Positions 14,738 through 23,717 of a DNA stretch of 64,000 nt are shown here, piece by piece. Each line of letters begins with the position of its first letter. Position 1 is the first letter of the stretch. The notes under the pieces are model-generated. The model had not been told where the DNA came from. It saw only the letters and a program-made list of their open reading frames with translations, and searched no databases. Source of the stretch: Oscillospiraceae bacterium (GTDB taxonomy: Bacteria; Bacillota; Clostridia; Oscillospirales; Oscillospiraceae); NCBI GenBank assembly GCA_017416325.1, contig JAFQCV010000006.1, positions 1 through 64,000 of the forward strand, written 5' to 3'. The translations under genes and the position numbers were made by a program.

Positions 14738-16108
14738 ATGCAGGCATTTTTTGATTTGCTGGTCCTGGGTGGTGGCCCTGGCGGTTATCTTTGCGCCGAG
14801 CGGGCTGCCCAGGGCGGCATGAATGTTTGTCTGTTTGAGAAAAAATCGTTGGGAGGTACTTGTCTGAATGAAGGCTGTATCCCCACCAAAACCTTGTTGA
14901 ACTCAGCAAAGCTATACCGCCATGCTACAGAAAGCGATACCTTTGGTGTTCACACCCAGGGCGTTACTTATAACCATGCTAAGGTGATCGCGCGTAAGAA
15001 CAAGGTTGTCAACGCGCTAGTTTCCGGTGTGACTGCGACCATGAAGTCCAATCATGTGACCGTCATTCCTGCTGTCGGTGTGATCCGGGGCAGGGAAGAC
15101 GCCGGCTTCCAGGTAGAGGCAGACGGAAAAGTATATACCGCCAAAAAGCTGGTAATTGCCACCGGTTCTGAAGCCTTTGTTCCTTCCATTCCCGGTATGA
15201 AAGAAGGCTTGGCTTCCGGTTTTGTTCTGACAAACCGGGAGGTGTTGGATGAAACCAATCTTCCCAGGAAACTGGTTGTCATCGGCGGCGGCGTAATTGG
15301 CTTGGAACTGGCATATTACTATGCCAGTATTGGTACCGAGGTCACAGTCATCGAAATGATGCCAAAGATCGCCGGTACTACTGATCCTGAGATTTGCAAG
15401 ATTCTGACTGACAGCTTCACCAAGCGGGGTATGAACTTTAAGCTTTCCTGCAAGGTCCTGAAAGTGAAGGAATCCTCTGTTGTCTATGAGGATGCCGGTC
15501 AGATCCGTGAGATTGCTTGTAATAAGGTCCTGCTGTCTGCTGGCCGCCGTCCTGCTACCGCAGGTATTGGACTTGAGAGCCTGAATCTACTGATGGATCG
15601 CGATGCCATTGTTGTTGACCGCTTCCTGTGTACCAACATTTCCGGCGTTTATGCCATCGGTGACTGTAACGGCAAGTTGATGCTGGCCCATACAGCTTAC
15701 CGGGAAGCTGAGGTTGCTGTAAACCACATGTTGGGCCGTGTGGATGAGATGCGCTACGATGTGATTCCTTCTGTTATCTATACCGATCCTGAGGTTGCCT
15801 CTGTTGGTTTAAGTAAAGAGACTGCTGAGGACCGTGGAATGCATGTAAAGGAAGTGAAGCTGCCTATGTCCTATGCCGGTCGTTATCTGGCAGAAAACGA
15901 GGGCGGCAAGGGCTTCATTAAAATTGTTGTAGATACGGACAAGAATCGCCTTGTTGGCTGTCACATGGTTGGCTCCTATGCTTCTGAGATCATTATGACT
16001 GCTACAATGATGCTGGATACCGAGCTGCCTCCTACTCGGCTGCAGAAAATGGTATTCCCGCACCCCACTGTGGCAGAAATCATTCGTGAAGCGATTTTCC
16101 ATATTTAA
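14738..16108 (+). CDS. lpdA: Dihydrolipoamide dehydrogenase (E3)
   Basis: This flavoprotein re-oxidises dihydrolipoamide of the E2 protein and makes NADH. The 456-residue protein has the FAD-binding GGGPGG at residues 11-16 and the redox-active disulfide GGTCLNEGCIPTK (Cys42, Cys47). It also has the NAD-binding VVIGGGVIGLELAYYY and the second FAD motif VYAIGDCNG. The C-terminal FPHPTVAEIIREA gives the catalytic His-Glu pair. It begins 3 bp after the E2 stop without a clear ribosome site, which suggests translational coupling. Confidence 0.95.
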   Translation: MQAFFDLLVLGGGPGGYLCAERAAQGGMNVCLFEKKSLGGTCLNEGCIPTKTLLNSAKLYRHATESDTFGVHTQGVTYNHAKVIARKNKVVNALVSGVTATMKSNHVTVIPAVGVIRGREDAGFQVEADGKVYTAKKLVIATGSEAFVPSIPGMKEGLASGFVLTNREVLDETNLPRKLVVIGGGVIGLELAYYYASIGTEVTVIEMMPKIAGTTDPEICKILTDSFTKRGMNFKLSCKVLKVKESSVVYEDAGQIREIACNKVLLSAGRRPATAGIGLESLNLLMDRDAIVVDRFLCTNISGVYAIGDCNGKLMLAHTAYREAEVAVNHMLGRVDEMRYDVIPSVIYTDPEVASVGLSKETAEDRGMHVKEVKLPMSYAGRYLAENEGGKGFIKIVVDTDKNRLVGCHMVGSYASEIIMTATMMLDTELPPTRLQKMVFPHPTVAEIIREAIFHI

Positions 16109-16123
16109 AGGAGGAAATATAAA

Positions 16124-18598
16124 ATGCCTAAGAGCTTATTCGTAGATCCTTCCGAGGTCAGAGCCCCCGGTAAGGTCACCTTTAACGACATCCCTGTTAA
16201 CCAGTATAATAAGACGGTCAAAGAAGAACTGGAATCCGGTAAGTTCACAAAAGAGGATCTGATCCGCATCTTCCGGGATATGACCGTTCTGCGTGAGTTT
16301 GAGACTATGCTGAACCTGATCAAGACTCAGGGCGGCTACAATGGTATCGACCATACCTATCCCGGCCCTGCGCACCTGTCCACCGGTCAGGAATCTGCTT
16401 GTGTCGGTCAGGCCTACCTGTTGGATGAGAATGATTTTGCGTTTGGTTCTCACCGCAGCCACTCTGAGATCCTGGCTAAGGCTCTGAGCACCATCAATAA
16501 GATGTCTGATGAGCAGCTGATGGCTGTTATGGAAGGCTTCCTGGACGGCAAATGCCTGAAGGCTACTCAAAAAATGGGCGAGACTAAGGACGTCAAGGAG
16601 CTGGCTATCCGCTTCATCCTGTACGGTACTCTGGCGGAGATCTTTGCCCGTGAGACCGGCTTCCATATGGGTATGGGCGGCTCTATGCACGCATTCTTCC
16701 TGCCCTTCGGTATCTACCCCAACAATGCTATCGTTGGCGGCTCCGGCACGATTTCCACCGGCGCGGCGCTTTACAAGAAGGTCAACAACAAGAAGGGTAT
16801 CTGCATCTGCAACATTGGTGATGCTTCCATGGCTCGCGGTCCTGTGTGGGAGGCTCTGAACTTCTCCGCTATGGATCAGTACAAGAATCTGTGGGAGAGC
16901 CACAATGATGGCATGCCCATTCTGTATAACATCTTTAATAACTCCTACGGCATGGGCGACCAGACCCGTGGTGAGACCATGGGCCAGGGCTGCATGAGCC
17001 GGATCGCTTCCGGTGTCAGCCCCACACAGTTCTATGCTGAGACTGTGGACGGCTTCAATCCTCTTGCGGTTATCGATGCCATGGAGCGCAAGCTTGAGCT
17101 GCTGCGTAACGGCAAGGGCCCTGTCATGCTGGAAACTCTGACCTACCGTTTCTCCGGTCACTCTGTGTCCGACCAGAACGCATACCGCACCAAGGAAGAG
17201 ATCGATGCCTGGAAGGAAGTTGATCCCATCATTACTTATCCTGCCAAGCTGATCGAAGCCGGTGTCATGACTCAGGAAGATGTTGATGCTATCCTGAAGG
17301 AGACCTCCGAGCGGATGACCATGATCTGCAAGTATGCTGCGGATCCCGAGTTCAGCCCCTACTGCGATTTCAAGAAGGACCCTGCTGTTGTGGAGCGTCT
17401 GATGTTCTCCAACCAGAAGGTCGACAAGATGGATGACCGTGAGCCCGAGTTCACTGTTCCCAAGGAAGAGGCTGAGGGCTACAAGAAGATCAAGTCTAAG
17501 GAGCGCGCTCCCATTGATGCCAATGGCAAGCCCGTTTCCAAGATGAAGCTTTACAACCTCCGTGACGGTCTCAGTGAGGTTATTTGGGACCGCTTCTATG
17601 AAGATCCCACGCTGATCGCCTACGGTGAAGACTGCCGTGACTGGGGCGGCGCATTTGCAGTTTACCGTGGCATGATGGATGCCCTGCCTCACTGCCGACT
17701 GTTCAACTCTCCTCTGGCTGAGGGCGCCATTGTTGGTACTGCGGTTGGTTATGCGTTGTCCGGCGGCCGCGCTCTGGTGGAGCTGATGTATGCCGACTTT
17801 ATCGGCTGCGCCGGTGACGAGATCTTCAACCAGATGTCCAAGTGGCAGGCTATGTCTGCCGGTATTCTGAAGATGCCTCTGGTTCTGCGTGTTTCCGTGG
17901 GTTCCAAGTATGGCGCGCAGCACTCTCAGGACTGGACCGCGCTGTGTGCGCACATTCCCGGACTGAAGGTTTGCTTCCCTGCAACACCTTGGGAAGCTAA
18001 GGGCTTGATGGAGACTGCACTGAAGGGTACTGATCCTGTTGTCTTCTTCGAGAGCCAGAGAATCTACGACGTGGGCGAGCAGTTCCATGAGGGCGGTGTT
18101 CCTGCTGAGCGTTATGAGATCGAGATCGGCGACACCAACAAGGTTCGCGACGGTAAGGATATCACCATCCTGACCATCGGCGCGGCTCTGTACCGCGCGG
18201 TTGACGCAGCTAAGCAGCTGAGCGAGAAGTACGGTCTGGAAGCTGACATCATCAACATCCACTCCCTGGTGCCTCTGGACTATACCAAGATCATTGAGTC
18301 TGTCCGCAAGACCGGTAAGGTCCTGTTGGTTTCTGATGCATGCGCTCGTGGCAGCTATCTGAACGATGTGGCTCGTACCATCACCGAACTGTGCTTCGAT
18401 GATCTGGATGCACCTCCTGTTGTGGTTGGTGCCCGTAACTGGATCACACCTCCCTTCGAGTTCGACGAGTTCTTCTTCCCCCAGGCCAGTTGGATTCTGG
18501 ATGCGGTTCATGAGAAGATCGTTCCTCTGGCAGGCTATGAGCCCGTGAACGGCACTACCGAGACTGAGGTTCTGCGCCGCTCCAAGGAAGGCGTATAA
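16124..18598 (+). CDS. 2-oxo acid dehydrogenase E1, alpha and beta subunits fused
   Basis: E1 is the thiamine-diphosphate decarboxylase component. The 824-residue protein joins an alpha subunit (about 1-440) to a beta subunit (about 472-824), which are separate proteins in most bacteria. In the alpha part, GDASMARGPVWEALN..FNNSYG is the ThDP-binding motif, and GQESACVGQAYLL and SHRSHSEILAK are typical. The beta part has YGEDCRDWGGAF, FNSPLAEGAIVGTAVGYAL and GAQHSQDWTAL. A linker rich in Lys and Glu connects them. It is the last gene of the E2-E3-E1 operon. Confidence 0.93.
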   Translation: MPKSLFVDPSEVRAPGKVTFNDIPVNQYNKTVKEELESGKFTKEDLIRIFRDMTVLREFETMLNLIKTQGGYNGIDHTYPGPAHLSTGQESACVGQAYLLDENDFAFGSHRSHSEILAKALSTINKMSDEQLMAVMEGFLDGKCLKATQKMGETKDVKELAIRFILYGTLAEIFARETGFHMGMGGSMHAFFLPFGIYPNNAIVGGSGTISTGAALYKKVNNKKGICICNIGDASMARGPVWEALNFSAMDQYKNLWESHNDGMPILYNIFNNSYGMGDQTRGETMGQGCMSRIASGVSPTQFYAETVDGFNPLAVIDAMERKLELLRNGKGPVMLETLTYRFSGHSVSDQNAYRTKEEIDAWKEVDPIITYPAKLIEAGVMTQEDVDAILKETSERMTMICKYAADPEFSPYCDFKKDPAVVERLMFSNQKVDKMDDREPEFTVPKEEAEGYKKIKSKERAPIDANGKPVSKMKLYNLRDGLSEVIWDRFYEDPTLIAYGEDCRDWGGAFAVYRGMMDALPHCRLFNSPLAEGAIVGTAVGYALSGGRALVELMYADFIGCAGDEIFNQMSKWQAMSAGILKMPLVLRVSVGSKYGAQHSQDWTALCAHIPGLKVCFPATPWEAKGLMETALKGTDPVVFFESQRIYDVGEQFHEGGVPAERYEIEIGDTNKVRDGKDITILTIGAALYRAVDAAKQLSEKYGLEADIINIHSLVPLDYTKIIESVRKTGKVLLVSDACARGSYLNDVARTITELCFDDLDAPPVVVGARNWITPPFEFDEFFFPQASWILDAVHEKIVPLAGYEPVNGTTETEVLRRSKEGV

Positions 18599-18610
18599 TT
18601 TCCGCATTTT

Positions 18611-18641
18611 GCAGCCCACCTTTTGGTGGGCTGCTCTTTCT
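18611..18641 (+). terminator. Terminator of the dehydrogenase operon
   Basis: GCAGCCCACC and GGTGGGCTGC pair across a TTTT loop and are followed by TCTTTCTT. Confidence 0.85.
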
Positions 18642-18684
18642 TGAAAATATGTGTAAAAAACAAGAAAAATAATGAAAAAAAGAC

Positions 18685-18713
18685 TTGATTTTCTTAAAAA
18701 CCGGTGTTATAAT
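18685..18713 (+). promoter_or_regulatory. rplS promoter
   Basis: TTGATT (18685-18690), a 17-nt spacer and TATAAT (18708-18713). Confidence 0.85.
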
Positions 18714-18719
18714 ACATCA

Positions 18720-18793
18720 GTCTGAAATCAAGGTGAGTCCTCTGCGGGCATATGCGCCGTATGAACGCCTAATATTTAAGGAGGACGTAAACT
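18720..18793 (+). promoter_or_regulatory. Candidate L19 leader
   Basis: A leader of about 75 nt separates the rplS promoter from its start codon. It contains GGCATATGCGCC, a short self-complementary element. Firmicutes rplS mRNAs often carry an autoregulatory L19 leader. The position fits, but I could not confirm the consensus. Confidence 0.3.
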
Positions 18794-19135
18794 ATGGATC
18801 TGGTAAAAGCATTGAACAGCCAGTACATGAAGGAAGAGCTGCCCGAAGCAAAGGTTGGCGACACCGTTCGTGTGCATGTTCGTATCAAGGAAGGCTCCCG
18901 TGAGCGTATTCAGGTGTTTGAGGGCACCGTGATCGCCAAGAAGCATGGCGGCATCGCGGAGACCATCACTGTTCGCCGTATTTCCTACGGTGTTGGCTGT
19001 GAGAAAGTTTTCCCCCTGCACTCTCCCAACGTTGCGATGATCGAAACTGTCCGTAAGGGCAAGGTTCGCCGCGCAAAGCTGTACTATCTGCGTGACCGTT
19101 TCGGCAAGGCTGCCAAGGTCAAGGAGAAAGTTTAA
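18794..19135 (+). CDS. rplS: Ribosomal protein L19
   Basis: L19 is a 50S protein at the subunit interface. The 113-residue product shows the family motifs [28 protein letters not shown] and [13 protein letters not shown], and ends [19 protein letters not shown]. It is transcribed alone from a near-consensus promoter and ends at a strong terminator. It lies ahead of lepB-rbgA-rnhB, which is the usual Firmicutes gene order. Confidence 0.98.
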   Translation: MDLVKALNSQYMKEELPEAKVGDTVRVHVRIKEGSRERIQVFEGTVIAKKHGGIAETITVRRISYGVGCEKVFPLHSPNVAMIETVRKGKVRRAKLYYLRDRFGKAAKVKEKV

Positions 19136-19150
19136 CGCAAAACGGAAAAA

Positions 19151-19176
19151 AGAGGGCTTTGCCCTCTTTTTTTTTA
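19151..19176 (+). terminator. rplS terminator
   Basis: AGAGGGC and GCCCTCT form a hairpin followed by a run of nine or more T residues. Confidence 0.92.
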
Positions 19177-19254
19177 TAATTTTTTGTGTATAATAGATTA
19201 TGTATCCATATATATTTGCGGTTTTAGCTGATGACATACTGGGAGTGAACAGAA

Positions 19255-19896
19255 ATGGAAACTTATGAGAATAATTCTGTGAATGAACCTGAAAACGGTA
19301 ACCCGAAGAAAAATGCGTCACCGAAGGGCAGTTCATTTTTGCTTTATCTGCACGATATTATTTATCTGCTGGCGGTGATCGTCGTATTGCTGCTGGTTTT
19401 CTTCCGGATCGTTGTGGTTTCCGGATCTTCCATGAAAGGAACACTGGTGGATGGCGATTACTTGCTTTTGGTCAGTAATGTCCTTTACCGTGATCCGAAG
19501 CAAGGGGATATTGTTGTCATTAGTAAGGATTCTTTTGATAATGGCGCGCCCATTGTTAAGCGGGTGATCGCTACGGAAGGTCAGGTCGTGGATATTGACT
19601 TTTCCCGGGGAATCGTTTATGTGGGTGACAGTCTTGATGATTTGAAACCGCTGGATGAACCTTACCTTTCTACACCTACAACCACGCAAGAGGGAATCCA
19701 GTTTCCCCTGACTGTAAAGGATGGCTGTATTTTTGTGATGGGCGATAACCGGGAAGGCTCTAAAGACAGTCGTGACCCGGTGATTGGACAGATTGACAAC
19801 CGGGAAGTTTTGGGAAAAGTTATTTTTTTACTGTTTCCCGGTACAGATAAGGGGCATCAGTCCCCGGATTATTCCAGAATTGGAGCGGTTTCTTAA
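19255..19896 (+). CDS. lepB: Signal peptidase I
   Basis: This membrane-anchored protease removes signal peptides from exported proteins. The 213-residue protein has a charged cytoplasmic N-terminus and one membrane helix (about residues 29-54). The nucleophile Ser59 lies in SGSSMKGTL and the general base Lys102 in IVKRVIA. The C-terminal box MGDNREGSKDSRDP is present. The single membrane anchor and length fit the Gram-positive SipS type. Its stop codon overlaps the start of rbgA. Confidence 0.95.
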   Translation: METYENNSVNEPENGNPKKNASPKGSSFLLYLHDIIYLLAVIVVLLLVFFRIVVVSGSSMKGTLVDGDYLLLVSNVLYRDPKQGDIVVISKDSFDNGAPIVKRVIATEGQVVDIDFSRGIVYVGDSLDDLKPLDEPYLSTPTTTQEGIQFPLTVKDGCIFVMGDNREGSKDSRDPVIGQIDNREVLGKVIFLLFPGTDKGHQSPDYSRIGAVS

Positions 19897-20762
19897 TGGA
19901 GCAGGATAAAATGACAATTCAATGGTATCCCGGTCATATGACAAAGACCCGGCGGCAAATCGAAGCGGATTTGAAGCAGGTGGATGCCGTTTGTGAGATC
20001 GTGGATGCCCGAATCCCTATGGCAAGCCGAAATCCGGACATTGACAGCATTTGCGGCAATAAACCTAGGTTGCTGATCCTAAATCGGATGGATCTTGCAG
20101 ATTCTGCGGCAACCAAACGTTGGGCAGAATATTTCCGGGCAAAGGGTATTACTGTTGTGGTTACAGACTGTAAATCCCGTAAAGGAATTTCCGATTTTAC
20201 TCCGGCTGTCCGCCGCGCCTGCAAGGAGAAATTGGAACGGGATGCCGCCCGGGGGATGCACCGCCCTTTGCGGGTGATGATCGTGGGTATTCCCAATGTG
20301 GGTAAATCTACATTGATCAATCAAATATCCGGAAGAAAAGGCGCAAAAGCGGAGAACCGCCCCGGCGTTACCCGGGGTAAACAGTGGGTAACGGTGGATA
20401 ATTCGCTGCTTTTACTGGATACGCCGGGAATTTTGTGGCCCAAATTTGAGGATCCTCAGGTGGGCATGATGCTGGCGTATACAGGAGCGGTAAAAGACGG
20501 TATTCTGGACATCGAGGAGTTAGCGTGTTTGTTGATGCAGCTTTTGCATCGCCGCTATCCGGAGGCCCTGCAGGAGCGCTACGGTATCCAAGCAGAAGCA
20601 GGAACACCTGGTTATGAACTGCTGGAAATGGCAGGAAGAAAGCGTGGTTTCCTGGTGTCCGGTGGCGAGGTGAATACAGAAAGAATGGCAAAGGTTTTGG
20701 TAGACGAATACCGCAGCGGTAAGCTGGGGCGTTTTACTCTGGAAGAGCCGGAGGACTGCTGA
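19896..20762 (+). CDS. rbgA: Ribosome biogenesis GTPase RbgA (YlqF)
   Basis: RbgA is needed for late assembly of the 50S subunit. The 288-residue protein is a circularly permuted GTPase. The G4 motif NRMDLAD (about residue 64) precedes the G1 P-loop GIPNVGKSTL (about 131) and the G3 motif DTPGILWP. The N-terminal WYPGHMTKTRRQ is a family signature. It overlaps the lepB stop by one base (TAATG) and is followed directly by rnhB, as in Bacillus and most Clostridia. Confidence 0.96.
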   Translation: MEQDKMTIQWYPGHMTKTRRQIEADLKQVDAVCEIVDARIPMASRNPDIDSICGNKPRLLILNRMDLADSAATKRWAEYFRAKGITVVVTDCKSRKGISDFTPAVRRACKEKLERDAARGMHRPLRVMIVGIPNVGKSTLINQISGRKGAKAENRPGVTRGKQWVTVDNSLLLLDTPGILWPKFEDPQVGMMLAYTGAVKDGILDIEELACLLMQLLHRRYPEALQERYGIQAEAGTPGYELLEMAGRKRGFLVSGGEVNTERMAKVLVDEYRSGKLGRFTLEEPEDC

Positions 20763-20763
20763 T

Positions 20764-21378
20764 ATGGAGAAAGTTAATATGTGGCATATCGAGGAGGAAC
20801 TGTTCTCTCAAGGCATCCACCAAATCTGCGGTGTGGATGAGGCGGGAAGAGGCCCTCTTGCCGGTCCGGTTTGCGCTGCAGCGGTGATTTTGCCGCCGCA
20901 TCTTGAGATTCCGGGGCTGAATGACAGCAAAAAGCTGACGGATAAGCGCCGTCGGGAATTGGTACCCATCATTCAGGAACAAGCGATCGCTTATGGTATT
21001 GGATTTGCCAGCCATGAAGAGATTGACAGCATCAATATTCTGCAGGCAACTTTTTTGGCAATGGAGCGGGCGATCCGGCAGCTGGAAGGAAAGGCGGAGT
21101 TTGCGCTGATCGACGGTAACCGGGAAAAAGATTTCGGCTTGCCGGTTCGAACCGTAGTGAAAGGTGACAGCCTTAGCGCCAATATTGCCGCAGCTTCCGT
21201 TTTGGCAAAGGTGACCCGGGATGATCTGATGGAGGCTTTGGCCCAGGAATACCCTGGATACGGTTTTGAAATACATAAAGGCTATGGTACCAAGGCGCAT
21301 TATGACGCGTTGCGAGAGTTGGGACCAAGTCCCGTCCACCGCATGACCTTTTTGAAAAAGTTCTATGCCGACAAGTAA
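20764..21378 (+). CDS. rnhB: Ribonuclease HII
   Basis: RNase HII cuts RNA-DNA hybrids and removes single misincorporated ribonucleotides. The 204-residue protein carries the signature GVDEAGRGPLAGPV near residue 24, with the first catalytic Asp-Glu pair. Other metal ligands are in ALIDGNREK and VTRDDLM. It starts 1 bp after rbgA, and its 3' end overlaps yraN by 14 nt. Confidence 0.97.
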   Translation: MEKVNMWHIEEELFSQGIHQICGVDEAGRGPLAGPVCAAAVILPPHLEIPGLNDSKKLTDKRRRELVPIIQEQAIAYGIGFASHEEIDSINILQATFLAMERAIRQLEGKAEFALIDGNREKDFGLPVRTVVKGDSLSANIAAASVLAKVTRDDLMEALAQEYPGYGFEIHKGYGTKAHYDALRELGPSPVHRMTFLKKFYADK

Positions 21379-21727
21379 GCTGCGTGGTGCCTGGGGCGAG
21401 GCGCTTGCCGCTGAGTTTCTGCGCAAGCAGCACTATAAACTAGTGGCAACCGGCTATCGCTGCCGTTTTGGTGAAATTGATTTGATCGTTCAGAATAAGC
21501 GGTTTTTGGTGTTTGTGGAAGTCAAGCTTCGTAAGTCTGCCAGCTTTGCAAAAGCTTATGAATATGTAGATAAGAGAAAGCAGGACAAGATCCGCACCAC
21601 AGCATCGGTGTATCTTTCGGAGCATCCAACGCAGCTGCAACCTCGGTTTGATATTATCGAAATTTATGTACCGGAGGGCTTTGATACGCACAAACCACAG
21701 ATCTCGCATTGGGAGGGTGTATTTTGA
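21365..21727 (+). CDS. yraN: YraN/UPF0102 endonuclease-like protein
   Basis: The 120-residue protein matches the UPF0102 family. It has the N-terminal RGAWGEALAAEFL and a nuclease-like GEIDLIVQNKRFLVFVEVK core with the D..ExK arrangement of restriction-endonuclease-fold nucleases. Its function is not established; a Holliday junction or repair role has been suggested from the fold. It overlaps rnhB by 14 nt upstream and the dipeptidase start by one base downstream, so these genes are translated together. Confidence 0.93.
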   Translation: MPTSKLRGAWGEALAAEFLRKQHYKLVATGYRCRFGEIDLIVQNKRFLVFVEVKLRKSASFAKAYEYVDKRKQDKIRTTASVYLSEHPTQLQPRFDIIEIYVPEGFDTHKPQISHWEGVF

Positions 21728-22680
21728 TGAATTTTCCTGTTTTTGATCTGCATTGCGATACTGCCTTGAGCCTTTTAGGGAAAAGCTTGCGAGAATACGG
21801 GTCTCTTTTGCACAACGATGGACATTTGGACCTGGAGCGGGCACAGGTGTTTCCCGGTTTTGCCCAGTGCTTTGCCTGCTTTACAACGCCTTTTATGCAG
21901 GAGTGGTATCACGAAACACCGGAAACGGTGTTTGACCGGGAAATGATTTCCGTTCTGCGGGAGATCGAGGGGAATAAGGACCGTATCCGTCTGGCCTATA
22001 CCGCCCAGGATGTAAAAGACAATTTTGAAAACGGATTGATGTCCGGAATTTTGACCATCGAAGGCCCTGCCGGCTTCGGCTTTGATCCAATGCTGTTGGA
22101 GGACCTATATAAAGCCGGTTTTCGTATGACGACCCTGGGTTGGAATGAGGATAATGTTCTTACCGGCTCTCACAAGACCGGCGGGGGACTGACCCAACAG
22201 GGAAAGGATTACGTGTTCGAGGCGCAGCGGCTGGGTATGATGGTGGATGTAAGCCATATTAGCGATGCGGGGTTTTGGGATATTATGGACATCACACAGG
22301 CCCCCATCGTAGCCAGTCACTCAAACAGCCGCGCCGTCTGCGATGTTAGCCGAAACCTGACGGATGACATGTTTAAAGCTATTTGCAGCACTGGTGGTGT
22401 TGCCGGTTTTAACCAATGTGCGCCCTTTGTAGGGGAAAAACCGGATCTGGATACAGCCTGTGACCATATTCTCCATTTCTTGGAGCTGGATCCTGATGGC
22501 CGGCATATTGCTTTGGGCGGCGATCTGGATGGCTGTGATACGCTACCAGATGGTTTTGATGGTGTTCAGGATTACCCAAAACTGGCAGCCAGACTTTTAC
22601 ACCGCGGTGTGGATGATACACTTGTTCGCCGGATTTTCTGGGAAAACGCATTGGGAGTGATGGAAGCATGCTGTATGTAA
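21727..22680 (+). CDS. Membrane-dipeptidase family (M19) dipeptidase
   Basis: The 317-residue protein is a zinc dipeptidase of the renal dipeptidase family. Metal ligands are visible in FDLHCDTAL, TIEGPAGFG, VDVSHISDAGFW and VASHSNSRAV. It has no signal peptide, so it probably acts in the cytoplasm on dipeptides, possibly with D-residues. The start at 21727 uses GGAGGG upstream and overlaps the yraN stop (TGATG). Its end overlaps the next gene by 13 nt. Confidence 0.92.
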   Translation: MNFPVFDLHCDTALSLLGKSLREYGSLLHNDGHLDLERAQVFPGFAQCFACFTTPFMQEWYHETPETVFDREMISVLREIEGNKDRIRLAYTAQDVKDNFENGLMSGILTIEGPAGFGFDPMLLEDLYKAGFRMTTLGWNEDNVLTGSHKTGGGLTQQGKDYVFEAQRLGMMVDVSHISDAGFWDIMDITQAPIVASHSNSRAVCDVSRNLTDDMFKAICSTGGVAGFNQCAPFVGEKPDLDTACDHILHFLELDPDGRHIALGGDLDGCDTLPDGFDGVQDYPKLAARLLHRGVDDTLVRRIFWENALGVMEACCM

Positions 22681-23705
22681 CAACAACCGAAAAAGATGAT
22701 GCCTATACCGCAGCCCGGACTTTTCTGGAGGACCGCGGGCCGGACGGCGGCCTGTTTGTACCGCGCCAGCTTCCTCGTTTTGCGCAGAATGATTTTTCGG
22801 AACTGGTACGCGAATCCTTTGGAGAACGCATCGCCGGAATCCTGAATCTTTTTTTCTCTACAAAGCTTACCGGATGGGATGTGGATTCCGCTGTCGGCCG
22901 CTGTCCCGTAAAAGCGGCGACCATGAGCCACCGCATCTTCCTTTTGGAACTTTGGCAGAATCTGGACGGATCTTATACGCAGCTTGAAAAGATCCTTGCC
23001 GCTAAGATCCGCAATGATGAAAATACTAAGCAAAGGGTTTCCTCATGGCTGCGGATCGCCATTCGTATTGCGCTGCTGTTTGCGTCTTATGCAGAATTGG
23101 TGCGTACAAAAGCTTTGGATTGGGAAACGGCTGTGGATGTTTCTGTGGTTTCCGGTGATCTTTCCGGCGTGATGTCCCTGCTGTACGCCCGGGAAATGGG
23201 ACTTCCCGTTGCCAATATCATTTGCAGCTGCAACGAAAACTGCGCGCTTTGGGATCTTTTGCACCATGGCGAGGTAAAAACGGATGTGCAGCCGATTCCT
23301 ACAACGACACCTTTGGCGGATGTCGGTCTTCCCGCAGAGCTGGAACGGCTCATTTATGGCACATTGGGGTGGCAATATACCAAGGAATTTTTGCGTATCT
23401 GCAAAAACAGAGGGTTGTATGTACCCCCGGCAGAAGAATTTGACCGTCTTCGGAACGGCTTGTTTACTGCTGTTGTGAGCAGGGCTAGGATAGATGTACT
23501 GATTTCCAGTGTCTACCGCACAAACAGTTATCTGGTTGGCCCCTATACTGCCTTGGCCTACGGCGGATTGACGGATTATCGGGCAAAGACAGGGGAGAGC
23601 CGTGTGGCGTTGATTCTGGCGGACCGTTCTCCCGTTCAGGATGCGGCAGTTGTTGCGCAGGCGATGGGCATTACGGAACAGCAGCTGCTGAAACAGCTGG
23701 GTTAA
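22668..23705 (+). CDS. Threonine-synthase-like protein lacking the PLP lysine region
   Basis: The 345-residue protein resembles threonine synthase at both ends. The N-terminus has a DGGLFVPRQLP signature, and the later part (from about 130) has VVSGDLSGVMSLLYAREMGLP and ICSCNEN, equivalent to the GNFG..AKKMGLP..ATNEN block. The family is usually about 450-490 residues. The segment with the PLP-binding FKD lysine reads DGSYTQLE here, and the SGDTG phosphate-binding loop region is missing. It is therefore probably not a working threonine synthase. It overlaps the M19 dipeptidase gene and precedes a metallophosphatase. Confidence 0.75.
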   Translation: MLYVTTTEKDDAYTAARTFLEDRGPDGGLFVPRQLPRFAQNDFSELVRESFGERIAGILNLFFSTKLTGWDVDSAVGRCPVKAATMSHRIFLLELWQNLDGSYTQLEKILAAKIRNDENTKQRVSSWLRIAIRIALLFASYAELVRTKALDWETAVDVSVVSGDLSGVMSLLYAREMGLPVANIICSCNENCALWDLLHHGEVKTDVQPIPTTTPLADVGLPAELERLIYGTLGWQYTKEFLRICKNRGLYVPPAEEFDRLRNGLFTAVVSRARIDVLISSVYRTNSYLVGPYTALAYGGLTDYRAKTGESRVALILADRSPVQDAAVVAQAMGITEQQLLKQLG

Positions 23706-23717
23706 GGACGGTGGATC

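Noticed and set aside
16136..18619. An 827-codon open frame opposite the fused E1 gene
   Set aside because: The frame is open only because of the strong codon bias of E1. It has no start signals or homology-like motifs.
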